Both the position numbers and the translations under genes were made by a program. Positions 34,921 through 46,314 of a stretch of DNA of 64,000 nucleotides are shown here, in pieces (the first letter of the stretch is position 1; every line of letters begins with the position of its first letter). The DNA lies in contig CM057235.1 of the NCBI GenBank assembly GCA_029891385.1, positions 18,655,120-18,719,119 of the forward strand, in the 5' to 3' direction. Origin of the DNA: Erythroxylum novogranatense (Eukaryota > Streptophyta > Magnoliopsida > Malpighiales > Erythroxylaceae). Below the pieces are notes generated by a model that saw only the letters and a list, made by a program, of their open reading frames with translations, was not told the origin of the DNA and made no database searches.

Positions 34921-35550
34921 ACATGTTGGATTGTTTTGGCCATAACTTCTGCTCTAGACCTCCAAATGACTTGATTTTTAAACCTTTGGATTCGTAAGAA
35001 CTTTCTATATATCTCCCCCAAAAGTCGAAGTTATCTAAATTGTATGGAGAGAGATTAAGTGAAAAGAGTAAGTCGGGTACAGTGTGGGTGCTCTTAAAGG
35101 ATATGAACTGGTGTTATCTCACTTAACATACTTCAGTGTTTTAATGATATTTTGGTTTGTAGAAATCAAAATGAGATGATTTCTGATTCGTGGTGAACTA
35201 GAGGCATGGAGCTACAAATGGTATGCAGGACTTGGAATCTGATTCAGTCTCTAAGATGTCTAAAATTCTTATGGAATTTATGCATAGTGTACTGTAATGG
35301 ACAAGAACAGTCCAAAATGTTTAAAGTGTAACTTCTGAATCACTGAACCGGATTGAATGCTTTTTGTGATATTAGATCCGTAAGATAATAGAGAAGAGTC
35401 TTCTAGAAGAAAGTGATGTGTAAGAATGGTCAAGGATATTTCTGGCAAGACACTTAAGTTTAAAAAGAACATAAGCCTATAAGGAAGGATAAAATGGACT
35501 TTTTGGACTCATTAAGGGCATAAATGGAAAAAGAGAAGTATGGTCTGGCT

Positions 35551-35559
35551 TATAAATTA
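35551..35559 (+). promoter_or_regulatory. TATA box of element E
   Basis: TATAAATTA, about 25-30 bp before the purine-rich leader. The same box lies in the 3' LTR at 46728-46736. Confidence 0.5.
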
Positions 35560-37119
35560 AGGGGAGAACAAAAATGGACAAAAAAAAGAGAAATATCATG
35601 AAGAAGAAAGAGAAATACGAAGAGAAGAAGAAAGAAAGAGAGAGAAAGAAGAGAGAGCAAGCTAGGGTTTTAATTTTCTTAACCTTTAAAGGAGATTTTA
35701 AAGTTGTTCAAGAAGAGAATAAGGAAGAGGAAGATAAGAGCTTCCATTTGAGCTAAAGATCTCTCTTTGGTGATGAATCAAGGTAAGATCTTTTTGACTC
35801 TTTTGGATTTTTGGAAGGATTCTAGCTTATGGAGTTTAGAAATTGGTTGGGTTTAAATGTTCTAGAATCAATTTTGGAGATTTTTCTTTATGGGATTTTT
35901 AAGTGGATTTCTATTGAATGAGATTTGGTTTGTATTAGGAAACCAAGAGAATCCTACCCAAGAACAAGGGGAAAGACAAATTTGACTCAAAGTTTTCCAA
36001 GCCAACTAGGTGGGTAATATATATTTATGGTTTTTATGTAAATAGGCAATAAGCCTCAATGTGTTCATATGTTTAAATTGCTAAGCTATGAATGGGGATT
36101 TGATATTATGAGACCATGAGAGGTTAGAAAAGAGATGATAAAAAAATTGAGTTATGATATAGAGTAACTAAGTGTTCTTGAAGTGTAAGCTTATGAATAA
36201 GGTAGACTTATAAAAGGGGCAAAGATTGAAAGGAGAAGTTAGAACGATCATGTACCAATGAAGTATATGAATTTTGAAATGGAAATGAGCATAAAGTGTA
36301 TATTAGATCATATACCCGGGATTGTCATTGAACATGCATTGTACATAGTCCTTTATTTCAATTGTACAAAAATGAATGTGGTCATGTGTACAGTTATTGA
36401 TGAATGTGCAATGTGTGCCTTGCATAAATAGGTTGTGCAGGTCAAGTGTCCATATTCTAATGTTCCAAAATTGAGAAGCAAATGCTATTTTGGAGCGTAC
36501 TGTGAGTAGACCTAGATGGTCTTACCTTATTGTTTTTTTTATTATGTTATAAATTGAATGATTATGACTAATCATGAATGTGTCTTGATTGTTAAAATTC
36601 GGACAATGAAGGCCCGATGAAGGTGTTATATGAATGAGATATTGAAGTGTTAATTATATGTGAATGTGATTATTAATCGTGTATTGGCACTTAAATGAAA
36701 TTGTGAAATGCTCCACTTTAATGTGGAATGCCGGACCACCGTCCGATGATTGTGATATAGAAGTGCTATTGACTGTCAATTGAATGAAAAATGTGATTTT
36801 TGATACAAAGTATGATTGATTGAATGTACTGAATGTGAAATAATGTGATATGTGAATGATTTATTCTGAGAGGAATGATCTGAATTATTGAAGTGCTCAT
36901 TATATGTGGATAAGATGAACTAAGTGTTTTCAGAATGTGCATTGCATGCAAGAGAAAGAGTGAATACTCAACTATATGTTGAATGCCGGGCTACAGTCCG
37001 ATGATAAGTGAATGTGATCGAATAAGTGCATGCAATGTAAGTGATGCATTCCATGGTATGAATGCATAAAATATAAAGGCGTTGTGACTTGAGTTGCCTG
37101 CTTGAAGCGTTTCCACGTA

Positions 37120-37194
37120 GAGCTATGCTCCGTGAGTATTGTGATTCGACTAAGCCTACGGGCTGGTATTGTGATTCGACTAAGCCTACGGGCT
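37120..37194 (+). repeat. GAGC hairpin and duplicated AGCC-TACG-GGCT hairpin
   Basis: GAGC-TAT-GCTC at 37120-37130, then two copies of AGCC-TACG-GGCT (37153-37164, 37183-37194) in a 30-bp tandem repeat. In RNA the loop would be a UACG tetraloop closed by C-G, of the unusually stable UNCG class. Copies in the 3' LTR are at 48306 and 48336. Confidence 0.7.
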
Positions 37195-37490
37195 GGTACT
37201 CTGTATATGTGAAGAGGCACTCAGTCACAACAATAAGAACGAATGTGAATCTCATACAAGTGACATATGTATCATAAGAACATTTAAATGATATTAAATG
37301 TGAACAAGTTGATGTGATTCAATTTGGTTGTTAATGAAATGATATGAATATGGGAAATAATGTGACATAGGAAATAAAGTGAGATTGGTTCAGTGATTGA
37401 ATGCGAAATAATATGAACATGTGTGTTATTAAAAAAATATGAAATGGAATGTAATTTATGAAATATATATATATCTTATGTGATATGTGA

Positions 37491-37518
37491 TGAGTGAGCC
37501 ATCGATGATGGTCACTCA
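37491..37518 (+). repeat. 12-bp-stem hairpin before the acceptor
   Basis: TGAGTGA, one unpaired G, CCATC, loop GAT, GATGG, TCACTCA. The CCATCGATGATGG core recurs at the same place in the 3' LTR (48652-48680) and in LTRs K, G, I and J. Confidence 0.75.
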
Positions 37519-37942
37519 CTGAGTTCGCAAAACTCACCCAAAAATTGCAATTATTTTTTTCAGGATAAGAAGAATACCCCGTTAGGCCAACGGGAGTATA
37601 TTTGCAGGATTCAAGTGAAGGTTAGGAGTCGGGATCAGTTCACGTCTGCATTACATGTCTATATTTTTATATTAAATTGTATGTTGAAATGACTCAAGTG
37701 TTGTATTTGTGCAAGGGCCAAATGGCCATATGAGAATTTTGTAAATGGCCTTGTATGATTGAAAAAGGGCTTATGACCTATTTGATTATTTAACTTCCGC
37801 ATGTGTGTCTATGAAAAAAAATATATATATACCAAATTCTGATTGATCGAGTGCTTAGCACACCACCCTCGCGGGGCGCGGTCTCGGATATTACCATCGA
37901 TTTCGGGTCTGGGTCTTGCGAGAGTGGGGTGCTACATTTATG

Positions 37943-37956
37943 TGGTATTAGAGCCC
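37943..37956 (+). other. Primer-binding site of element E
   Basis: TGGTATTAGAGCCC lies six bases after the 5' LTR, complementary with one change to initiator tRNA-Met (TGGTATCAGAGC). Confidence 0.75.
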
Positions 37957-40259
37957 AGAAGTACAATCTTATATGGGCATTCTGAAATATGTGTCAAGTT
38001 ACATGCATATTAGTCATGTCATAGCAGACAGCGGCAACTGATCCCCAGTATGAGTTACATGCATGAGCATTTCCTTAAGAGTTTGAGCGGTTAAATGCAT
38101 TGAGAAAATTGATGATCTGACTGAATGTGAGAAAATAAGGCTTATGGACATATTGGAAATGAGACATAGTATCTGGTTTTGCATGGTAGATAAGAGTCCC
38201 CCAAGGGTACATATCCTTGAAGGTGATATGTCCTTTGGGGTTGAAATAAGTGTGAATCGACATATTTCCATGGATTGATTAGGGAAAATAAGAATATGAA
38301 TAGAAATGAGGAGACTAATGTGTATAGACAAAATGAAGTGAAATCATAACGTTGTTATTATCACAAAAGGGTGAATTTGGAATTGAAATGGTTATGTGAG
38401 TATTGTGATAAGAGGTTATAATTCAGTATCAGGAGATAGATATGTCCTTGAAGATGAGATATAAATGTGGATACCTTGTCATGAATTGTTGAAAAGAAAA
38501 ATAAGGACATAAATAGAAATAATAAGACGAAAGTATATAAGTTAAGTTGATTATCGATATAAGAGTTTACGATTCAGTGTGAGAATATATTTGTGAAGTG
38601 GAGATTTAAGCTTCACATGAGTTATGCCAAGATATTAGAGTAAATGAAATTATTTAAGTGCCCTACAGAGCCTCATTACAAGGGATGTTCTGATCATGTA
38701 AGCTATGGCATAAATTGACCTTATTGAGATATTATGCATAGTTGAAATTGATCTTCTCGAGGTATTAAGAATGACTGATGTGCGATGACGAAAAATAGTT
38801 GATTGATAAGGTTTTTATGAATAGTGTTGATGATTGTAGTAAGAAATCTTCTTTCAAAGAAGAATCTCCCTAAATTGAGTTAAGTTGATCTAACGATTTG
38901 ATTTAAGAGTAACTAATGAAGAGACAAATCGGAAATGAATATGTAATACGTCAAAAGTGAATAAAGGAGTCAAATCCTAAGCAGAAACTCAGGCATAAAA
39001 AGTGGAATATGCCACTGAGAGTGTATACATCAACTACATGAGTGGATTATAAATTCGAGGGGACACTATTGCAACTGTGAGGAAAATATAGGTCCCCCCT
39101 TCCATTCGATGCAAACATGTTCGGGAGATACAAATTCAATCTAAGGAATGAAATACCAGCACACACAAAGTGAAGCATTCAAGTAAATTGAAATGTGTGG
39201 AGGAACTAGTACGAGTGAATAGGCGTTTGAGTAAGACGATGTGAATTAAAGGAATTTGAAGGAAAAGAGGAAATCATTAGAGACAAGAAGTCAAGTGGGA
39301 GACTGAAAACGACATGAGACAAAATTACTTTCATTGGGGAAATTAGTCACCTAAGGAATTGCAAGAAAATTTACATAAGGAAAATGTGAGTGATATCTAT
39401 TGAAGTTAATGATTCTCCAATGATATTATGATATTGAAGATTTAAGTGATCTAAACAAAATTGTATCAATTAGTGACTGTGATCATAGTTAGTATTTTGA
39501 GTGTGTTTGAAAAGTAAAAAGAGGTGTTTTGAATATTTGAAGAATAAGATACTGCTGATAAAATATCAATTGGATTTGGAGATTGTGCAATGCTTAATGA
39601 AGTTTCGCGTTAGAAATTAAGATACAATCTGTTGTAATAGTGAAAAGTGGGTTTTGATGTGCTTATGATAATGAAAATCTTATGAGTTAATTTTAATACA
39701 TGGTTTAGAATCATTATAATAGAAATCGCTTTGAAATCTTGGAGACATTAAATGTACAAAATCATTTCTGAAATGTACATTATGTAAGATTGAAGAAATT
39801 ATTGAGTTCGGAGGAAATGCACAAATGAGTGCTATACCGGTAAAATTAATGTGTAATCTGACATACCAATTGGATAATTTTATGATGGAGTAATTCACAT
39901 TCAGATATTAAGGTTTCCAAATTTAGTGAAATGGATATAAGAGTTGAATGTGTTAACATTAAAGAGAAGTGAACTATCAAAGGATAGATAAAATGTTTTT
40001 GTGAGTAAACTAGTTGGTTCCTCAATTTTTGTGTGTTTAAATTATGTGCTTATGCCATACGGAGTTAATGTAGGGTTTATGTGTTTGAATGTGATTGGTT
40101 TCGGACCAAAGATGTCCGAAGTATCGGAAACTTGTTATTGAAGTTTTATGTGTAGAAATTGTAACTATTTGGTCCTAATGCGAATTGAGACATATGCATT
40201 CATGCATAAAGGCATGTTCAGATAATGACAGTTGTGACCGGAGCAGCCACCGTATTTCA

Positions 40260-40486
40260 GAGCTTAAAGCTCAACGCAACAGGGCCTCGAGCCCAACGTA
40301 ATTCAGAGCCACAGGCTCATCGTATCAGGGCATTCAGGCCCAACGTAATTCAGAGCCACAGGCTCACCGTATCAGGGCATTCAAGCCCAATGTAATTCAG
40401 AGCCACAGGCTCACAGTATCAGGGCATTCAGGCCCAACGTATTTCAGAGTCATAGGCTCATCGTATAATGTGCCCGCCACTGGGAC
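40260..40486 (+). repeat. Hairpin array with a 47-bp two-hairpin repeat
   Basis: GAGCTTAAAGCTC (40260), GGGC-CTCGA-GCCC (40282), then four 47-bp units starting with GAGCC-ACA-GGCTC at 40306, 40353, 40400 and 40447. Three of these units also hold GGGC-ATTCAG-GCCC (40328, 40375, 40422). The last unit has GAGTC-ATA-GGCTC, paired through a G-T wobble. Confidence 0.8.
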
Positions 40487-41035
40487 AGATCAGGCGCACG
40501 GTCACAACACCGTAATAAAATAGAAAGTGTCACATGTGCATTGCATATACAAATGATTGAATGTGAACTGTATGAAAGGCAAAATGCCTTATATTGTGAA
40601 ATGATGATGAATGTGATCAAAATATGAATGTGCATCCATGTGATTGACTGAGGTTACGATATGTGCAACATTTATTATATGAATGCATATAAGATAAAGG
40701 AAGTTATGACCAGAGTAGCCAGAACAAAGATCTTAAAGCTCGGAATGTGAATAGAGCCTCGGGCTCAAGTGCGACTGTCCCCGATATCCACTAAGGGATA
40801 TGGGACGTATACGACAAAGCTCGACATCCATGAAGGGATGAGCTGGAAAAAGGCACTCGGTTATAACGACAATAATTAATGAAAATGAGTCTCATGTGCT
40901 TTGCCAATTATAATTGATGTGTGTTTGGTATGAACAATGTGATATACTGTGATGCATGAATTGAGTGAACCATCGATGATGGTCACCTCCAATGTATTGA
41001 TCAATCATATGAAAATTTCGAAGAAGAAATTTATT

Positions 41036-41049
41036 AAGGGGGGGAGAAA
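41036..41049 (+). other. Polypurine tract of element E
   Basis: AAGGGGGGGAGAAA directly before the 3' LTR. Confidence 0.8.
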
Positions 41050-42520
41050 TGTAACATCCCATCCCCTTATTAAGGGTTAGTACCCAAACTTTCGGTATTT
41101 GTGAACTCGAAGAGAGGTTAAGGAAATACATTTTCTTGCTCATGCATCATGCTAGCATATAAGCACATAGATACGAAATGCTTTAGCATAAAAAGTGGTA
41201 CAAGCATTCATTGACAACTTCTAGGTATAAATGGTATTAAATGTGATTTTATTGAAAATGAGGAGTAGAAGGAGTAGAAAGAGTGATCTTGGTATGAGTT
41301 GTAATAAGGAAAGATTTAGAATCAAGATTGGTAGTGATCTGAAAAATGTTCACTGAATATGCTTCAGTATTTAGCCACAACGTTTTCTCTAGTAATCCAA
41401 ACGAGATGATTCTTGATTTGGATTAAACTAGAGATATATGGCTACTTTTTGTGTGAAGACATCGAATTTCAATTCTGTGTCTAAGAGTCTCAAATATTGT
41501 CATGAAGTGAAGAATTGGGTGCAGTGTTGGTGTATGCATGAAAAATTTGTCTTCAGATTTAGGGGAAAATTTGGGATTGATAAAGATGGATTTTGGCAAA
41601 ATTTCCTTATGGAAAGTTGTAGATCTTTCTTTTATCTTTCCAACAGTATACATTTTGTAAATTTTGGACATCTGAGTCAAAAGTTATGCGTCTTATAAAA
41701 GGAGATGTCCTGAAGCAGAAAAGCAGACGCAGAAAAGTAGACGAAAGAAAAGTGAGACAATATAGAAGCTAGACGATATAATTGGCCTTTGAGGTCTTCA
41801 TAGAAGTTGTAGATCTTGAAGTCTTCTTTCCAATGGTAGAAAAAAAAAGTCAATTGGACATATTTAGAAAAAGTTATAGCATTCTCACTGAGATATGTAC
41901 AGACGCAGAAAAGTAGACGCAGAAAAGCAGACGAAATAAAAGTGAGACGATACAGATGCTAGACGATAGAATTGGCCTTTGAGGTCTTCATAGAAGTTAT
42001 AGATATTGAAGTCTTCTTTCCAATGGTTCAAAAATAAATGCAATTGGACATCGTTACAAAAGTTATAGCATTTTTACTGAGATATGTACAGACGCAGAAA
42101 AGCAGACGCAAAAAAGCAGACGAAAGAAAAGTGAGACAATACAGAAGTTAGATGATAGAATTGGCCTTTCAGGTCTTCATGAACGTTTTAGATCCAGAAG
42201 TCTTCTTTCTAATGGTCTAAAAAAGAAACTAATCGGACTTCTGTAGAAAAAGTTATGGCATTCATACTGGGATATGTACATTTCAGGTGAGGATATGAAC
42301 ATGTTGGATTGTTTTGGCCATAACTTCTTCTCTAGACCTCCAAATGACTTGATTCTTGAACCGTTGGATTCTTAAGAACTTTCTCTATATCTCCACCAAA
42401 AATAGAAGTTATCTAAACCGTATGGAGAGAGATTAAGTGAAAAGAGTAAGTCAAGTACAGTGTGGGTGCTCTTAAAGGATATGAACTGGTGTTATCCCAC
42501 TGAACATACTTCAGTGTTTT

Positions 42521-45500
42521 TGTAACACCCCACTCCCGCATGACCCGAACCCGACATCGATGGTGACATCCAAGTTCGTGCCCTGAGAGGGTGGCGTGCT
42601 ACATCACTCAGTCAAAACTCGGTGTAATTTTTTTTTCTTTAACACAAACCCACACCTTTATGCGGAAAACAATTTATATAAACAATTCACTGGCCTCGGG
42701 ACCCTTTTTATAAATACAATATTATTAATACAAAAATTTCAAAAAAATAAAATACAATATTGCAGACGCGCACTGATCCTGACCCTTTCTTTATTTCATT
42801 AACTAGCAGATGTCATACGCCCGTTGCCTAACGGGGTATTCTTCTGAGTCCTGAAAAATAATTACAAATTTTAGGTGAGTTTTGCGAACTCAGTGAGAAA
42901 CCATCATCGATGGTTCACTCAATTCATGCACACATCGTTCCATAAAACATATATGCTCACATTGTTGCATATTAATCACATTGCACACTATCATTTGAAC
43001 ACAGCCCATTTATACATTTCACACGGTTAGACATACATAACTAATTAAATTTGTAAACACCCATAATTCACATTCAGAGATACCACAGAAGCATAAGACA
43101 GTTAGCCTTTCGCTCAATCAAAGAGATTAAAATCAGATACATATAACATGCGCATATGACACATTTCCATTTTATTTGATTGTTGTGACCGGCGCTAAAT
43201 CGTCCCAATAAGGGCACATTAATCGTTGAGCCAGAGGCTCTGAAACTGTCCCAATAAGGGCACATTAATCGTCGAGTTTGTAGCTCTGAAACTGTCCCAT
43301 TGAGGGCTCATTAATCGTTGAGCTCATAGCTCTGAAATTGTGGCTGCTCCGGTCACAACTATCATTAACTGATTTTGCAATCATGCTCGTATTTATTTAT
43401 GCTACAGTTCAATCACTTTATTCACGTATTCCTATATCACAATCATTTCCAAATTATCACAATCGGGCAATTTATTCACAATATTTCACATTAAAAACGC
43501 AATGGCAGTCCCTCACACCCATAACACTTTTATACCATCACAATCGATTCCAAATTAACACGGTCATCAGATAGGTCACAAAATCATAATCACGATTTAT
43601 GATCCCAAATTAACACACTCGCATAATTGGTTCACAAACAATCACATTCCAATCACAATCACACATAGAGCACTTCTATGTCAGTATCTCCCAGTACATC
43701 GGGCACCTTCGGCCCGGAATTAGTTATAAACAAATGCAAGCCCACCATTATTCTCCACATTATTATAAGTGCAAAATTATAAACAATCAGTAATCGAGAA
43801 ACCGTCTAGGTTACTCACCTATCACTTCCGAGCTAATGCCAGGAAGTTTCTGCAACGTCGGTCGATCGACGCTCCAGTTGTGTCGCTACAAGAATCAGAG
43901 AACAATACGATCACTAAATATCCAATCTGAGTTAGTTAATGATGCACATGTAGGTGTATAATTCATGTTCATGAATTCCCGGCCCTTATTTCCTTCTCTT
44001 TTTCCCTTTTTTCTGTCTGACATTCTAACTAGTATATCTCTTTACACACAATTCAGAAAATTACAAACCATACCTCATTGGAAAGATCATGAAACCCTCT
44101 ACAAGTTTTATGTAGACCATAAAAATCACATTTACCCCTAAGGATGACAAAAACTCAATTGAAACTTCTACCCATTCAAAACCTATCAAAACATAACAGT
44201 ACTTGGTAAATTCAGTAACTTCCATTCTCTTCAGTCAAAAATTACACAATAAATATTCTCAGAAATATCACAATATTTTCTACAACTTTCATGAACAAAC
44301 CAAAATCAAATTCAATTGTTAACTAGGTCAAATAATTCAATCAATGGTGCTGCCCCAGAAATCTCCCAATCTGGACAGTAATGTTCTAAACAGTATATCT
44401 CCTTGTACAAATGTCAAATAAATGCATACCTTATACCTATGGAAAGATCAAACACAATTCCACACTTCCCATGAAGGGCTTCAGAGCCAATTCCATCTCT
44501 ATCAAGCTTAAAACTTTCAAGCAAGTTACTGATCAGGGCAGCAGTCAATAACCTCATGCAGGTACAGCTTTTGAAAATTCATTACTCCCACATCTGATCT
44601 CCAACAATTACATGCTATATACCATTTTCAAAATAATTGCTTCCTCTACAACTCTTAAGAAGATTACTCAAGCCAATTCAATTCACAGAAATTGATAAAA
44701 TTGCTTCTAATCAGAATGTGCACCAAATCCACTCCTAGTCTAGGTTTCACCAAATTGTTCAAAATTAGTCAATATTCCACAGTGCATATCTCACAATATA
44801 CAGATTAAAAAATTGAAAATCAGTGGGAATGGAAAGGTAACTTAATAAGCTTCAACTTTCATTTAGACCATTTGCCCTAAATCCATCTCAATTAATTTAG
44901 AAAAATCATCAAAAATAGTAGGTCATTGGTTCGGTTACTGCTCACAGAAACTACAACAGTAACTTTCCAATCCAAATTTCAACCTCTTAAGGCTAAAATT
45001 AGACAATACCTATTTCACACAAAAATGTAGCCAACAAACCAAAGTTTCATTTGGCACAAACCTCACCTCATTTTCATAACCACACAATTAGTTATGCATA
45101 AAACAGTGTACTAGGTCAAAAATCAATTTTCCAGCTTTCCTCTTCAACTTACATACTATCACTTCTAACACCAATTCCACATGCATAAGCATCCTAATAA
45201 CACAAGAATTAAGCCAATAGGTCATCAAGAACTTCATGTCAATATATATCCATAAATTTCAGTACCCATTTTCAATCATTTTCTTATGAATTCATGCATT
45301 AAAACCATAAGTAAAACATAAACATAAACATCATCTTACCTAAAGCTTCCAACTCCACCTCTTTAAGCCTTTAATTTTCCAACTACCTTACTTCTTTACT
45401 TCTTTTCCATCCTATGCATGGTGATCTTCAAGGTAAGAAGGTAGCAAGATGCATGAAAGTGAGCTCTTGAGTTTGGAGGAAGATAACACTTAAGGAGAGA

Positions 45501-46314
45501 AAACGATGGTGAGAGTAAACAATGGAGAGTAGGTTTCGGTTGGCAAATGAATAAAGCAATAACACTTGATTTATTTCCTTCTCACTAGGCAAAACCGAGA
45601 GGAAACAAGTAGAAAACCAAGAAAACAATAATGAGGCATTAAAAGAAGTGGAATGATGGCAAAAGAGGATTGGTTCAACAATGAGGAGAAAAGTCAAAAA
45701 CATTAGCTAATAAGCTTAATTTCGGTTGATGAAGATATGTACCCAATTGTTGTTCAATCTTTCCCTTTACCAATTAAGAAGAATCGTGAAACAAGGCCAA
45801 GTAAGCATTAAACATTAAATGCTTAGGTAATAAAGTCAAATGTGGAAAAGTCAAAGGACCAATCACAATTTTGAAAAAAGTAAAACCAATACCAAACAAT
45901 TTCAATCCCATTTTCGGTTCCCACTAGTTTTAAGGGCCCACTTATGGGTCCACTAAGATATTTAATAGCTTAGTACCAAAATAACAGTAGAAAATCAACC
46001 GGTTCGTCACTTGGTGATTTTTTTTCCGATCTGGAAATTTTCTCCGAAAAATTCCTAAAAATCCCTTAAAATATAAAACATTCAATGGCTCACTCAGAAT
46101 AATTTTTCAAACCCACTAATCACGTTAATCACAATCAAATTACATTAGGCCCATCTACCGGGAATGTCATGAATGCATGTACAGTAATTTCATGTGCACA
46201 AATGATACTGTGTACCAACCCTATTATGCATGAACCGTCCTAAATCATTCCAATCCATCTCATCCTATGACAAATTTACTATTTTACCCTTCTTGTCGGG
46301 GGTGGGATGTTACA
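42521..46314 (-). mobile_element. Solo LTR G (gypsy-type), 3794 bp
   Basis: Plus-strand ends are TGTAACACCCC and GGGATGTTACA. It interrupts the 3' LTR of E after GTTTT (42516-42520); GTTTA follows (46315-46319). The uninterrupted 5' LTR reads GTTTTAATGAT at 35133-35143, so the target was GTTTT with one T lost on the right. Sense is minus: donor TTTAG|GTAAGATG (45339), modules 45250-44030, hairpins 43204-43332, acceptor TTATTTTTCAG|GACTC (42851). Termini and hairpins resemble LTRs I and J and E itself. Confidence 0.85.
43204..43332 (-). repeat. Hairpin array in solo LTR G
   Basis: GAGCC-AGA-GGCTC (43228-43240), GAGT-TTGTA-GCTC (43274-43286, wobble) and GAGCT-CAT-AGCTC (43320-43332) alternate with CCC-AATAA-GGG (43204, 43250) and CCC-ATTGA-GGG (43296). 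The spacing is about 46 bp for each pair. Confidence 0.75.

Larger units (their letters stand above)
35783..37563 (+). other. Candidate intron in the 5' LTR of E
   Basis: AATCAAG|GTAAGATC to ATTTTTTTCAG|GATAAG, 1781 bp. The counterpart in the 3' LTR is 46960-48720 (1761 bp). Inferred from splice-site form and its recurrence in unrelated LTRs. Confidence 0.4.
33482..37936 (+). repeat. 5' LTR of element E, 4455 bp
   Basis: Intact LTR. It carries four ~180-190-bp modules (34140-34920), TATAAATTA at 35551-35559, a purine-rich leader, a candidate intron 35783-37563 (CAAG|GTAAGATC to TTTTTTTCAG|GA), and hairpins at 36732, 37120, 37153, 37183 and 37491. Confidence 0.85.
37937..41049 (+). other. Internal region of element E, gag trace only
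   Basis: No ORF of useful length. The stretch 38096-38190 translates to EKIDDLTECEKIRLMDILE...SIWF, which resembles the retrotransposon gag pattern (EKIF..LECT.EEKV.LA....WW). It is the only protein trace. 38220-38520 holds a degenerate direct duplication. From about 40080 the sequence resembles LTR material (CGGAC-type hairpin, hairpin array, CCATCGATGATGG at 40971). It ends TTTCGAAGAAGAAATTTATT and the polypurine tract, as gypsy elements do after pol. Confidence 0.6.

Noticed and set aside
35574..35756. Lys/Glu-rich 60-codon frame, repeated at 46751-46933
   Set aside because: It is the translated purine-rich leader of the two E LTRs. It lies before the candidate splice donor and has low complexity.
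37089..37277. Frames with a duplicated 10-residue repeat on both strands
   Set aside because: They reflect the 30-bp hairpin duplication in the E LTR; the same appears at 48242. No protein evidence.
40296..40460. Regular 47-bp repeats resembling a CRISPR array
   Set aside because: The whole unit is repeated, not a repeat with unique spacers. It lies within a plant retrotransposon and no cas genes exist.
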